From NCBI RefSeq assembly GCF_027923545.1, contig NZ_BROH01000006.1, positions 173,455-237,454 of the forward strand: DNA of 64,000 nt, given 5' to 3'. Made by a program: the position numbers and the translations under genes. Every line of letters starts with the position of its first letter. The stretch's first letter is position 1. The notes beneath the pieces were generated by a model. That model had not been told where the DNA came from, made no database searches, and saw only the letters and a list, made by a program, of their open reading frames with translations. This DNA comes from Sinisalibacter aestuarii. GTDB taxonomy: Bacteria; Pseudomonadota; Alphaproteobacteria; Rhodobacterales; Rhodobacteraceae. Below, piece after piece: positions 45,306 through 54,618 of the stretch.

Positions 45306-46103
45306 ATGCGCACAACCTCCAGACCTCGCGGCACGGCCGCCTCTGCCGGGCGGGCCGACGGGATTGCCGCGCTGCGCGCGCGCGCGGCGAAGGCCCGCGC
45401 CCGCAATGCAGGCCGCGTGGCGGACGATCGGGCGCACCGGCTGCTCGATGCCTATCTCGCCGCCGCCGAGCGCCATGGCCGCCCGGCGCGGGAGGTGATC
45501 GCCGATCTCGCGCGCGGCGAGGCCGCCTGGCAGATCGGCATGGCCCTGCACGATCAGACGATGGCCGCGCCCCCCGACATCCTGCGCAACGCTGCCTGCG
45601 GCGAGGGCTGTGCGTTCTGCTGTATCCTGTCGGGCGGCGATGGCGGCACGACCACCGAAGCCGAGGCCACGCGCCTGCACGCCGCGCTTGCGGGCCGCGC
45701 GGGCGAGCCGGATGGGCGCAACTGGCACCCGGAGGCCTGCCCCGCCCTTGATCCCGATACCCGCGCCTGCCGCGCCTACGACGCACGGCCGATCATCTGC
45801 CGGTCGTTCCTGTCGACCGATGCGAGCGCCTGCGAGGCCAATGCGCAGGGCGGCACCGAACCCGGCTCCGGATTGCTCGGCAGCCATCTCGACTATCTCG
45901 CCGTGCTCGCTCTGATCCGCGAAACGCTGAAAGGGATGACCCGGGTGCCGACATACAGCCTGGCGCAGATCGCGGCCAGCGCGGTCGGCGGCGCGGATCT
46001 GGCCACAAGCCTCGACACCGCGCGCCACCCGTCGCGGGTGCTCGATGCGGCCTGCCGTGACATGGCCCGCGCCGGCGCAGCCGGGCGGGGCCGGCGGCTC
46101 TGA
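45306..46103 (+). CDS. YkgJ-type cysteine-cluster protein (putative Fe-S/zinc-binding)
   Basis: 265 residues. The cysteine pattern CGEGCAFCC at 98-106, followed by CPALDPDTRACRAYDARPIICR (Cys 145, 155, 165; three separated blocks) matches the YkgJ/UPF0153 family, thought to bind a metal or Fe-S cluster. The arginine/alanine-rich first 45 residues are variable. It lies on the opposite strand between rplA and rplJ and shares a terminator with rplA. Confidence 0.8.
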   Translation: MRTTSRPRGTAASAGRADGIAALRARAAKARARNAGRVADDRAHRLLDAYLAAAERHGRPAREVIADLARGEAAWQIGMALHDQTMAAPPDILRNAACGEGCAFCCILSGGDGGTTTEAEATRLHAALAGRAGEPDGRNWHPEACPALDPDTRACRAYDARPIICRSFLSTDASACEANAQGGTEPGSGLLGSHLDYLAVLALIRETLKGMTRVPTYSLAQIAASAVGGADLATSLDTARHPSRVLDAACRDMARAGAAGRGRRL

Positions 46104-46126
46104 CCCCGCCGACCTTGAGGCAAGAA

Positions 46127-46152
46127 AAAAGGCGCCCCGAAGAGCGCCTTTT
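46127..46152. terminator. Bidirectional terminator between YkgJ-type gene and rplA
   Basis: Stem AAAAGGCGC / GCGCCTTTT with an 8-nt loop. Plus strand continues CTGTTTCG; minus strand continues TTCTTG after six T. It ends both convergent transcripts, so rplK-rplA is separated from rplJ-rplL. Confidence 0.8.
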
Positions 46153-46174
46153 CTGTTTCGTCAGGTGAGCCGGC

Positions 46175-46873
46175 TCAGTTGCCGGTGGCGCTGTCGACGC
46201 TGACCGACACGCCCGGCCCCATCGTGGACGAGAGCGACACCTTCTTCATGTAGGCGCCTTTCGCCCCGGTGGGCTTGGCTTTCTGAACCGCGTCCACAAA
46301 GGCGCGCACGTTCTCGACCAGCTTGCCTTCGTCGAACGAGGCTTTGCCGATCCCGGCGTGAACCACACCGGCCTTCTCGACCTTGAACTGGACCTCACCG
46401 CCCTTGGCGGCTTCAACGGCCTCTTTCACGTCCATCGTCACCGTGCCGACCTTCGGGTTCGGCATCAGGTTGCGCGGCCCGAGGATTTTGCCCAGGCGGC
46501 CGACGATCGGCATCATGTCCGGGGTGGCGATGCAGCGATCGAAGTCGATCTTGCCGCCCTGGATGGTTTCCATCAGGTCTTCGGCGCCCACGATATCGGC
46601 ACCAGCCTTGGTGGCCTCGTCCGCCTTGTCGCCACGGGCGAAGACGGCGACGCGCATGGTCTTGCCGGTGCCGTTCGGCAGGGCGACCTTGCCGCGGACC
46701 ATCTGGTCGGCGTGGCGCGGGTCGACGCCGAGGTTGACGGCGATCTCGACGGTCTCGTCGAACTTGGCCGAGGCATTGCCCTTCACGAGCGCGACGGCGT
46801 CTTCAACCGAGAGATTTTCCTTGCCGACGAAAGCTTCGCGTGCGGCGCGGGTGCGTTTTCCAAGCTTGGCCAT
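46175..46873 (-). CDS. rplA: 50S ribosomal protein L1
   Basis: 232 residues: [40 protein letters not shown] and [17 protein letters not shown] are L1 hallmarks. L1 forms the mobile stalk at the E site and represses rplK-rplA. Three bp after rplK. Confidence 0.98.
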   Translation of the reverse strand: MAKLGKRTRAAREAFVGKENLSVEDAVALVKGNASAKFDETVEIAVNLGVDPRHADQMVRGKVALPNGTGKTMRVAVFARGDKADEATKAGADIVGAEDLMETIQGGKIDFDRCIATPDMMPIVGRLGKILGPRNLMPNPKVGTVTMDVKEAVEAAKGGEVQFKVEKAGVVHAGIGKASFDEGKLVENVRAFVDAVQKAKPTGAKGAYMKKVSLSSTMGPGVSVSVDSATGN

Positions 46874-46876
46874 GGT

Positions 46877-47329
46877 TTACCCTTTCACCTCGATGCCCAT
46901 CGACTTGGCAGAGCCAAGGATGATCTGCATTGCGCCTTCGACGTCGACGGCGTTCAGGTCTTTCATCTTCGCTTCCGCGATTTCGCGCACCTGCGCGGCA
47001 GTCACGGTGGCAACGACTTCACGGCCCGGATTCTCGGCGCCGCGCGGACGGTTGCGCTTGCCCACCGGCTTCAGGCCAGCGGCTTTCTTCAGGAAGTAAG
47101 ACGCGGGCGGCGTCTTGATATCCATCGAGAACGACTTGTCGGCGTAATAGGTGATCTGGGTCGGGCAAGGCGCGCCCGGCTCCATCTCCTGCGTCTTGGC
47201 GTTGAACGCCTTGCAGAATTCCATGATGTTGATGCCGCGCTGACCGAGGGCGGGGCCCACGGGCGGCGACGGGTTGGCTTGGCCTGCAGGGATCTGCAGC
47301 TTCATGGTGCCAGCGACCTTCTTGGCCAT
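46877..47329 (-). CDS. rplK: 50S ribosomal protein L11
   Basis: 150 residues: [20 protein letters not shown] and C-terminal [21 protein letters not shown]11 forms the GTPase-associated centre and is needed for RelA activation. First gene of a two-gene transcript; a TTGCCA box with an inverted repeat (TTGCCAAGGCGGTGGCAA) is about 150 bp upstream, but the -10 is unclear. Confidence 0.98.
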   Translation of the reverse strand: MAKKVAGTMKLQIPAGQANPSPPVGPALGQRGINIMEFCKAFNAKTQEMEPGAPCPTQITYYADKSFSMDIKTPPASYFLKKAAGLKPVGKRNRPRGAENPGREVVATVTAAQVREIAEAKMKDLNAVDVEGAMQIILGSAKSMGIEVKG

Positions 47330-47581
47330 CTGGTGTCTCCTTCTTCAACAGCTCAGGGTCGCGACCCCTCGCCTTTTCGTTGCCGTGGTCTGGTCCGGAC
47401 GCGCGCGCCCTCGCCTCCCACGCATGAAGCTCAAGGGCCGAATCCCGGAGGACGGCCCTGAACGGGCGCGTCGTAAACCCTTGCCACCGCCTTGGCAAGC
47501 ACTTCCCGCCAGAGCCCGGGTGCACCCTGCATGCGATCGGTGCTAGGATGATCCCCCGACGCGGCAACAGGACGACAGGCG

Positions 47582-48205
47582 ATGATGATCACCGATATCG
47601 AAGACTTCTTCACCAAAGGCTGCGGGCGCTGCGACCGGTTCGACACGCCGGATTGCTCCACCCGGCTCTGGATCGACGGGCTCAACACGCTGCGGCGCAT
47701 CTGCCGCGAGGCGGGGCTGGAGGAAACCGTGAAATGGGCGCATCCGTGCTACATGCATGCGGGCCGCAACATCTGCATCATGGGCGCATTCCGGGGCGAC
47801 TTCCGGCTCACCTTCATGAATGCGGCGCTGATGAAAGACCCCGAAGGGGTACTGGATCGCCAGGGCGCGGCCACCCAGCGCCCCGATTGCATCCGCTTCA
47901 CCGACAATGCCGCACCGGCCGCGATGGAAGCCACGATCCGCGCCTATCTCGCCGAGGCGATGGGCTATGCCGAGGCCGGGATCAAGCCACCCAGGGAGGT
48001 GCGCGAGGTCGAGGTGCCGGAGGAGCTGACCGAGGCGCTCGACGCCGACCCGGAACTCGCCGAGGCCTTCTCCGCGCTGACGCCGGGGCGGCAGAAGAGC
48101 TACGCGATCAACCTCAGCGCCGCCAAGCAATCGGCCACGCGGGTGGCGCGGATCGAGAAGTTTCGCCCGAAGATTCTCGCCGGAAAAGGGGCGATGGAGC
48201 GATAG
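47582..48205 (+). CDS. YdeI-type protein (DUF1801 plus bacteriocin-protection/OmdA domain)
   Basis: 207 residues. N-terminal DUF1801 half (LRRICREAGLEETVKWAHPCYMHAGRNI) and C-terminal YdeI/OmdA half (EVPEELTEALDADPELAEAF, then LTPGRQKSYAINLSAAKQSA and TRVARIEKFRPKI). The family is cytoplasmic and linked to stress or peptide tolerance in a few species, without known chemistry. A second ATG one codon on is equally possible. It faces rplK divergently and nusG convergently. Confidence 0.85.
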   Translation: MMITDIEDFFTKGCGRCDRFDTPDCSTRLWIDGLNTLRRICREAGLEETVKWAHPCYMHAGRNICIMGAFRGDFRLTFMNAALMKDPEGVLDRQGAATQRPDCIRFTDNAAPAAMEATIRAYLAEAMGYAEAGIKPPREVREVEVPEELTEALDADPELAEAFSALTPGRQKSYAINLSAAKQSATRVARIEKFRPKILAGKGAMER

Positions 48206-48245
48206 GGCCAGCGCCTCGCCGGGTCGACGCCGGGCAAAATGAAAA

Positions 48246-48265
48246 CGGCCGGGAAAGCCCGGCCG
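48246..48265 (-). terminator. Rho-independent terminator after nusG
   Basis: Perfect 8-bp stem CGGCCGGG / CCCGGCCG with loop AAAG, followed on the minus strand by TTTTCATTTT. It lies between convergent nusG and YdeI-type genes. Confidence 0.8.
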
Positions 48266-48290
48266 CATCGCATCGCGCTTGAAAGCCAGA

Positions 48291-48824
48291 TCAGCTTTGC
48301 TTGGTCACCTGGGTGAATTCCAGCTCCACCGGGGTGGCCCGGCCGAAAATCGAGACCGAAACCTTCAGGCGCTGATTGTCGTCATCCACACCCTCGACCA
48401 TGCCGTCGAAGCCCTCGAACGGGCCATCGGTGACCGACACCGTCTCGCCCACTTCGAAGTGGATGAGGGTGCGCGGCGCTTCCGCCCCTTCCTCGACCCG
48501 GCCGAGAATGCCCTGCACCTCGGCATCGCGCATCGGCATCGGCCGGCCCTGCGGCCCGAGGAACCCGGTCACGCGGTTGATCGAGTTGATCAGGTGATAG
48601 CCCTGATCCGACATTTCCATATGCACCAGCACATAACCCGGCATGAAGCGGCGCTCGGTGGTCACCTTCTTGCCGCGGCGCACCTCGATGACCTCTTCGG
48701 TCGGCACGAGCACCTCGTCGATCTCATCTTCGAGACCGTTCTCGGCCACGGCCGTCTTGATCTGTTCGGCGATCTTCTTCTCGAAGTTCGAGAGCACGCT
48801 CACCGAATACCACCGTTTCGCCAT
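48291..48824 (-). CDS. nusG: Transcription termination/antitermination factor NusG
   Basis: 177 residues: N-terminal NGN domain (KRWYSVSVLSNFEKKIAEQI, VRRGKKVTTERRFMPGYVLV) and C-terminal KOW (ETVSVTDGPFEGFDGMVEGV). It binds RNA polymerase and couples it to Rho or to S10. Unusually, a strong terminator lies between secE and nusG, so nusG may be transcribed separately. Confidence 0.98.
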   Translation of the reverse strand: MAKRWYSVSVLSNFEKKIAEQIKTAVAENGLEDEIDEVLVPTEEVIEVRRGKKVTTERRFMPGYVLVHMEMSDQGYHLINSINRVTGFLGPQGRPMPMRDAEVQGILGRVEEGAEAPRTLIHFEVGETVSVTDGPFEGFDGMVEGVDDDNQRLKVSVSIFGRATPVELEFTQVTKQS

Positions 48825-48875
48825 CGTTCTCGCCTCGTCTGTGCGGCCCGCTCAGGGGCGCGGAGATAAAAAACA

Positions 48876-48903
48876 GGCGCGCGACTTGTGAGTCTTGCGC
48901 GCC
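48876..48903 (-). terminator. Rho-independent terminator between secE and nusG
   Basis: Minus strand: stem GGCGCGCAAGACT / AGTCGCGCGCC (11 pairs with a 2-nt bulge), 4-nt loop, followed by a run of six T (plus-strand A at 48868-48873). It lies in the 270-bp secE-nusG gap, where most bacteria have a few bases only. Confidence 0.78.
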
Positions 48904-49094
48904 GTGGGGGAATGGCAGGTGCTTACAGGCGTTGGCGCGCGGTTTCAAGAGGCAGACTTGCGCCGTCGTTTGGGCCCGGACCCTTCGGCCGCAAGTGGCT
49001 TCGCCATCGGCACGGAACGTGCACGCGCCCGGATTTCCTGCCAACTCAACCTCATGGGTGAGTTATGCCAAGCGGATTCGCGGCTGGGACGGGA

Positions 49095-49292
49095 TTATCC
49101 GAAAGCGCCGAGGATCGCCGTCAGGCCGGAGCGGATCACCAGATCGACCAGCGAGAAGAACACCGCCGTCAGCGCCGCCATCGCGACGACCATGCCGGTG
49201 GTCAGCAATACCTCACGGCGCGTCGGCCAGATGACCTTCGACACCTCGGAGCGCACCTGCTGGATAAACTGGAACGGGTTGGTCTTCGCCAT
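49095..49292 (-). CDS. secE: Preprotein translocase subunit SecE
   Basis: 65 residues from the ATG at 49292, the short single-helix form: QFIQQVRSEVSKVIWPTRRE followed by one membrane helix. It clamps SecY in the inner membrane. The start at 49292 removes ten non-conserved residues. Order tuf-trnW-secE-nusG is ancestral, although several cargo genes stand between trnW and secE. Confidence 0.96.
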   Translation of the reverse strand: MAKTNPFQFIQQVRSEVSKVIWPTRREVLLTTGMVVAMAALTAVFFSLVDLVIRSGLTAILGAFG

Positions 49293-49361
49293 TGTCCTGC
49301 CTTTCAAGGGTTGCAGGCGCACATACGGGATGGCGGGGCGGTTTTCAAGGGCGCTCAGCGG

Positions 49362-50147
49362 TCAACCGGCGGCAAAGATCCGGGCAAGGAACGCCCGCGC
49401 CTCGGCCTGCGCCGCCTCCGGGCCGGGAACCGGGGCGAGATGCACCTGGCGCCCCGCCGCGTGAAGCATCGCGGCAAAGGCTTCGCCCTCGCCCCGGTGC
49501 GGGTCGCCCTCGCCTGCCGCGATCAGGGTGGGCGCGAAGCCGTCGAGGGTTTCGGCCCGGACGGGCGAGGCCAGTGGCGCGAGCCGGGCGGCCCGGTCGG
49601 GCAGATAGGCGGCCTGCGCCACGCGGTCACGCCAGCCACCGGGCGCGGCGGCCATGTCGAGGCGCGGCAGAAGTGCCGCCACCGCGAGGGGCTTTACCCC
49701 CATCCGCGCGGGCAGGTCGAGGCAGGCGCCGAGCGCGAGGTTGGCCCCTGCCCCGGTACCGCCAAGCGCCAGCCGCTTGCCCGCCCATCCATGCTTGCGC
49801 CCGGCCATCATCGCCCACCAGGCGGCGGCCTGCGCCTGCGCCGGCGCCACCGGAAAGCGGGCCTGCGGCGCGGCGCCGACATGGACGTTCAGAACGACAC
49901 AGCCCAGCGCATCGGCCAACGCGCGGCAGAAGCCATCGTCGCGCGCAGCGTCGCGGGCGATGAAGCGGGTATCGGCGAAGTTCAGGTAAACCGGCACATC
50001 CGCCCCGGCCCCCGGCGCGCGGTAGAGGTCAACGCGCAGCTCGCCCGCCTCGGTATCGGCAATGAGCGTCTCACCGGCACGGCGGGCCGGCGGCCTGCCC
50101 GCCACCCATTGCAGCCCGCGCGCCACGAGATCGTGCCAGATCGCCAA
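49362..50147 (-). CDS. Alpha/beta hydrolase-fold protein lacking the nucleophile
   Basis: 261 residues resembling the hormone-sensitive-lipase (fold-3) group: the strand-turn-helix reads LALGGTGAGANLAL where active members have GDSAGG, so the Ser is Gly and the Asp is Thr. The oxyanion HGG is also missing (VYLNFADTRF). The late AAGEGDPHRGEGEAFA segment keeps the acid-loop pattern. It is probably not an esterase. It lies 69 bp upstream of secE and downstream of an uncharacterised membrane protein on the same strand. Confidence 0.75.
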   Translation of the reverse strand: MAIWHDLVARGLQWVAGRPPARRAGETLIADTEAGELRVDLYRAPGAGADVPVYLNFADTRFIARDAARDDGFCRALADALGCVVLNVHVGAAPQARFPVAPAQAQAAAWWAMMAGRKHGWAGKRLALGGTGAGANLALGACLDLPARMGVKPLAVAALLPRLDMAAAPGGWRDRVAQAAYLPDRAARLAPLASPVRAETLDGFAPTLIAAGEGDPHRGEGEAFAAMLHAAGRQVHLAPVPGPEAAQAEARAFLARIFAAG

Positions 50148-50223
50148 GTGCCCCTCCCCGCTTCGCCTCGCCCCAAAGTGCCGACGATGGCGGGCCGGCG
50201 CAATCCGCCCTTGCGCCGCAGGG

Positions 50224-51333
50224 TCAGATCACCTGCGCGGCCCGGCGCGCGCCGATCATCCGCCGCATCCCGGCAACCAGCCGGAGCAGAACGAAGAACG
50301 GCAGCAGCACCGCCAGCAGGGGCAGCGCCATCGTCGGATCGTAGCTCAGCGTGCCGACGAAGATCATCGCCAGCGCGAGCCGCGACAGGAAGACCACGTT
50401 CGACACACCCTTGCCGCGGGCGCGGGCCGGAGCGACCGGCGCGACGGGGCGCGGCGGATGGGTGGTGGGTCCGGCATTGGCGGTGGCAACGGGTTCCTGC
50501 TCGGCCAGTGCGCGGGCGGCATTGCGCGCGGCGATCCGCCCGAGCGGCGTATCGGGGCTGATCCCCGAGGCCAGCGGCGTGGCCGGGGGCAGCGGCGGCA
50601 TCGCCGGGGCGGCCTTCGTCTCGGTCAGGTTGCGCGGCTTGCGCCCGGCGCTCTTGCCGAACCTGCGCTTCACCACACCGATGAGGGCAACGCCAGCAGC
50701 CACCGCCCAGAAGATCATCCGCGATTTCTGCGGCACGCCATGCGGCGCCAGCGCGGCCTCGCGGCCCTCGAAAAACGGCTCGACGAAGATGAAGTCCTCG
50801 CTCGTGCGCAACCCCTCATCCTCGATCGCGTCGCGGGCCAGGCCGCCAAGCGTCACGCTCGTTTCGCCAAAGCCGTTGATCTGGAAGATGAAGCCCTGCG
50901 CGCCGAAATCCACCATCCATCTGTCGAGTCCGTCGACGAATGTTTCCTGTTCATCCCCGGTCAGCACCATCGCGGCACGCACAACGGGGCTGCCCGCCGG
51001 ATCGGCCTCGCCGAAGAGCATGTACATGTAGCGGCGCGAGGTGGGCACGCCATTGGTGCGCTGAACGAGTTCATAATTGAGATCGGTGTCGATCCAGCCG
51101 CGCACATGCACCTCGCCGGCACGGTGCCGGTCGGTCTCGCGATCGAACGCGCCGAGGTCGACCGCGGCGGGAATACCGGCATCAAGCGCCGCCTGTTTCT
51201 CGGCCTCCGCCTCCAGCGCCACGCTATACGCCTTTTCGCCCAGCCAGACCACGCCACCGGCGACCGGGAAGAAGGCCCACCATGGAAGCATCAGGAATAG
51301 GATGAAAAGGCGGCCCATCGGTGTCCTCAACAT
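50224..51333 (-). CDS. Hypothetical membrane protein with basic, proline-rich linker
   Basis: 369 residues (365 if it starts at MGRLF, position 51318). An N-terminal helix (about 9-30), a periplasmic-looking domain of some 170 residues (VRGWIDTDLNYELVQRTNG), a second helix near 210, a proline/alanine/arginine linker (AMPPLPPATPLASG, PRPVAPVAPARARG) and two C-terminal helices. I recognise no family; such proteins occur in Rhodobacterales. It is in line with the degenerate hydrolase gene and secE. Confidence 0.6.
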   Translation of the reverse strand: MLRTPMGRLFILFLMLPWWAFFPVAGGVVWLGEKAYSVALEAEAEKQAALDAGIPAAVDLGAFDRETDRHRAGEVHVRGWIDTDLNYELVQRTNGVPTSRRYMYMLFGEADPAGSPVVRAAMVLTGDEQETFVDGLDRWMVDFGAQGFIFQINGFGETSVTLGGLARDAIEDEGLRTSEDFIFVEPFFEGREAALAPHGVPQKSRMIFWAVAAGVALIGVVKRRFGKSAGRKPRNLTETKAAPAMPPLPPATPLASGISPDTPLGRIAARNAARALAEQEPVATANAGPTTHPPRPVAPVAPARARGKGVSNVVFLSRLALAMIFVGTLSYDPTMALPLLAVLLPFFVLLRLVAGMRRMIGARRAAQVI

Positions 51334-51495
51334 ATGTCTTCAGGTCTTTGCGCCCGGTTTGGCGGCTGAAAGCGGCACCAATCGGGCAAGGAAGGGGAAA
51401 GACCGGGGAATGCCGGGTGCGGCATTTCCCGCAATGGCCCGGGACCGCCACCGCCGCTAGCGTGACGCAACGCGCTCTGAGGGAGGAGACATCGC

Positions 51496-52803
51496 ATGGA
51501 GATCGGTCTGATCGCGGCCATCCTCGGCTGGGGCCTGCTCGTGGGCATCGTGTTCTCGGCCATCGGCGCGGCGGGGGGCATCCTCACCTCGTTCGGGCTG
51601 ATCACCCTGTTTGGCATGCTTGAGCCCAATTCGGTGAAACCGATGACCCAGATCGTCGTGCTCGCCACCGCGCTCACCTTCGTGCCGGGCTACCTGCGCC
51701 GCGGCGCCATCGTGCCCTCGCTTGGCGTGCTGCTCGGGGTGGGCGGCGTGGCCGGGGCCTGGACCGGCAGCACCGTCTCGGCGCGCTACCTCTCCGACAT
51801 GGCCACCTTCCGCCCGCTTTTCGGCCTGCTCACCCTCGCCATCGCCGCCCAGATCGGCTGGAAGCTCTGGCGCCACTGGCAGGGCACCCGCGCGGGCACG
51901 GCGATACCGATGCACCCCTTCATCGGCGGGGTCACAGGCAAGGTGCTGCAACTGGGCTGCATGTGCTTCGACTACGCAGGCAAGCGCTACCGGGTGCCGA
52001 TCCTGTCGCCGCTTCTGGCCGGCGCGGCAATCTCCTTCACTGCCGCGCTGTTCGGCGTGGGTGGCGGCTTTCTGCTGGTGCCCTACATGGCGACGATCAT
52101 CGCCATGCCGATGCATATCATCCCCGCCACCACGGCGATTCCGATCTTCATGTCGCTCCTCGTCTCGGTCGGCAATTTCGTCAACCAGGGCGCGGTGATC
52201 GACTGGCCGGTGCTCTCGCCGCTGGTGCTCGGCGCGGTGGCCGGTGCCCTGCTCGGTGGGCAGATCAACAAGCGCCTGCCCAATGCCGCGCTGCAGGCCA
52301 CGATGATGATCGTCGTCGCCGGGATCGGGCTCAAATACGTGTTTTCTGAGAAGGATGGCAGGGGCAGCAGGGTTCGAACCCGCGACCTACGGTTTTGGAG
52401 ACCGTCGCTCTACCAGCTGAGCTATACCCCTAAGGCCGAGGCACGAGGTAACTCATGCCAGACCCCTTTTCAAGACCTCAATCGCGCCACTTCCGCTTCC
52501 AGCGCGCGCTCGTCGCCGGAGGCCAGCACCGGCACCAGGCGGTGGATTTCGTCAAGTGGCAGGTCCCACCAGGCGAGCCGGTCGAGCCGCGCGATCACCG
52601 CATCGGAAAAGCGCCGGCGCAGCACATGCCCCGGATTGCCGACGACGACGCTCCAGGCCGGCACGTCCTTGGCGACGACCGCACCCGCCCCGATCACCGC
52701 GCCATTGCCGATGGTCACGCCGGGCATCACCTTGACGTCCTGCCCAAGCCAGACATCATGGCCGATCCGCGTATCGGGCTTGTCGGCGAACATGGAGGTG
52801 TAA
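51496..52803 (+). CDS. TSUP (TauE/SafE) family membrane protein, frame running through antisense tRNA-Trp
   Basis: The first about 283 codons encode a complete TSUP-type transporter (eight or so helices, GGILTSFGLITLFGM and FGVGGGFLLVPYMATI repeats), a family of sulfite/sulfonate or anion exporters. After ...GIGLKYVFSEKDGRG there is no stop: the frame continues through the complement of trnW (SRVRTRDLRFWRPSLYQLSY) and into the complement of the acyltransferase gene, ending at 52803, adding about 150 residues. The native stop seems lost by a small deletion. The transporter core may still function. Confidence 0.7.
   Translation: MEIGLIAAILGWGLLVGIVFSAIGAAGGILTSFGLITLFGMLEPNSVKPMTQIVVLATALTFVPGYLRRGAIVPSLGVLLGVGGVAGAWTGSTVSARYLSDMATFRPLFGLLTLAIAAQIGWKLWRHWQGTRAGTAIPMHPFIGGVTGKVLQLGCMCFDYAGKRYRVPILSPLLAGAAISFTAALFGVGGGFLLVPYMATIIAMPMHIIPATTAIPIFMSLLVSVGNFVNQGAVIDWPVLSPLVLGAVAGALLGGQINKRLPNAALQATMMIVVAGIGLKYVFSEKDGRGSRVRTRDLRFWRPSLYQLSYTPKAEARGNSCQTPFQDLNRATSASSARSSPEASTGTRRWISSSGRSHQASRSSRAITASEKRRRSTCPGLPTTTLQAGTSLATTAPAPITAPLPMVTPGITLTSCPSQTSWPIRVSGLSANMEV
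52356..52431 (-). tRNA. trnW: tRNA-Trp, anticodon CCA
   Basis: Full cloverleaf on the minus strand: acceptor arm AGGGGTA paired with TGCCCCT, D arm GCTCAGCTGGTAGAGC, anticodon stem ACGGT / ACCGT with loop CTCCAAA, T arm CGGGTTCGAACCC, discriminator G and encoded CCA (76 nt). It occupies its ancestral place between tuf and secE. A candidate promoter (TTGAAA, 17 bp, TACCTC) lies at 52445-52473. Confidence 0.96.
52445..52473 (-). promoter_or_regulatory. Candidate trnW promoter
   Basis: Minus strand: TTGAAA, 17 bp, TACCTC, ending 14 bp before the tRNA; the -35 overlaps the stop of the upstream acyltransferase gene. The -10 is weak. Confidence 0.35.
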
Positions 52804-53132
52804 TGCTCCATCAGCCCATGATCGAACATCGAGAACGGATAGGTCGAAAACCCGTCCATCGGGTGATTGGCGGCGGCGAGGAAGCGGACGCCATGGGCGA
52901 TCTGGCAAAACCGTCCGATGATCAGCCGCTCGGGCGCCTGTGCATAGAGATAGGGCGCGATCCGGGCGGCGTAGTCCTCGACCGGGTCGAAGTCGTTGTA
53001 ATAGGTGAAATCGCCCACCTCGATATTCGGATGGTCGATAACGCGGGCGAGATGCACGGTCTGGGTGTGCGGCTCGCCGTTCAGATTGGTCAGGGGATGA
53101 CGCCGCGAGGCGTCGAGAAAGGGTGCAGACAT
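52470..53132 (-). CDS. CatB/Vat-type hexapeptide acyltransferase
   Basis: 220 residues with left-handed beta-helix hexapeptide repeats (IGHDVWLGQDVKVMPGVTIG, NGAVIGAGAVVAKDVPAWSV) and the AAANHPMDG loop, which carries the catalytic histidine in the xenobiotic acyltransferase family (VatD, CatB3). EVGDFTYYNDF near residue 38 is also typical. These trimeric enzymes acetylate hydroxyls of antibiotics or, often, of sugars; chromosomal copies like this are not necessarily resistance genes. It lies between tuf2 and trnW. Confidence 0.85.
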   Translation of the reverse strand: MSAPFLDASRRHPLTNLNGEPHTQTVHLARVIDHPNIEVGDFTYYNDFDPVEDYAARIAPYLYAQAPERLIIGRFCQIAHGVRFLAAANHPMDGFSTYPFSMFDHGLMEHYTSMFADKPDTRIGHDVWLGQDVKVMPGVTIGNGAVIGAGAVVAKDVPAWSVVVGNPGHVLRRRFSDAVIARLDRLAWWDLPLDEIHRLVPVLASGDERALEAEVARLRS

Positions 53133-53242
53133 GGCTGAACTCCGTTGAAACGTTGCGTTTTCAGATCGGTCAGTTCAGCGCTTTGTCCATCATACCCTCC
53201 GTTGGCGATGGCGCTGCATAGCATGTTCGCCGCACTCGGGAA

Positions 53243-53287
53243 ACCGCCTTTCGAAAGGCGGTGCCGCGCGGTTTCGAAACCGCGCGG
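53243..53287. repeat. Two adjacent perfect palindromes centred on TTTCGAAA
   Basis: A 20-bp perfect palindrome at 53243-53262 (ACCGCCTTTC and its complement) is followed after one base by a 24-bp perfect palindrome at 53264-53287 (half-site CCGCGCGGTTTC). Both have the same TTTCGAAA centre and GC-rich arms. They lie between the tuf2 terminator and the acyltransferase gene. Confidence 0.75.
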
Positions 53288-53301
53288 GCGCCGGTCAAAG
53301 A

Positions 53302-53328
53302 AAAGGGCCGCCCCAGGGGCGGCCCTTT
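53302..53328 (-). terminator. Rho-independent terminator after tuf2
   Basis: Perfect 13-bp stem AAAGGGCCGCCCC / GGGGCGGCCCTTT around one base (a tight loop forms from inner bases), followed on the minus strand by TTCTTTGACC. It lies 21 bp after the tuf2 stop. Confidence 0.85.
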
Positions 53329-53349
53329 CCAATTCGATGTGATCTCAGG

Positions 53350-54525
<1,176 letters not shown>

Positions 54526-54582
54526 ATGCCGCAAGCCTCGCAATTGGGGGGTTCCGCGCGAACCCGGTTCGTATCCGCGCGC

Positions 54583-54611
54583 TGCCTACTGGGTTAGGGC
54601 GGGAAAATCAA
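54583..54611 (-). promoter_or_regulatory. Candidate tuf2 promoter
   Basis: Minus strand: TTGATT, 17 bp, TAGGCA, 58 bp upstream of the tuf2 ATG and just downstream of the lipoprotein gene. Confidence 0.5.
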
Positions 54612-54618
54612 GCGTATG

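Noticed and set aside
52356..52431. tRNA-Trp as an integration (att) site
   Set aside because: No integrase gene and no repeated tRNA 3' end are seen nearby; the cargo genes look like ordinary chromosomal genes.
52470..53132. Acquired antibiotic-resistance acetyltransferase
   Set aside because: The family also contains many sugar and metabolite acetyltransferases, and there is no integron or mobile context.
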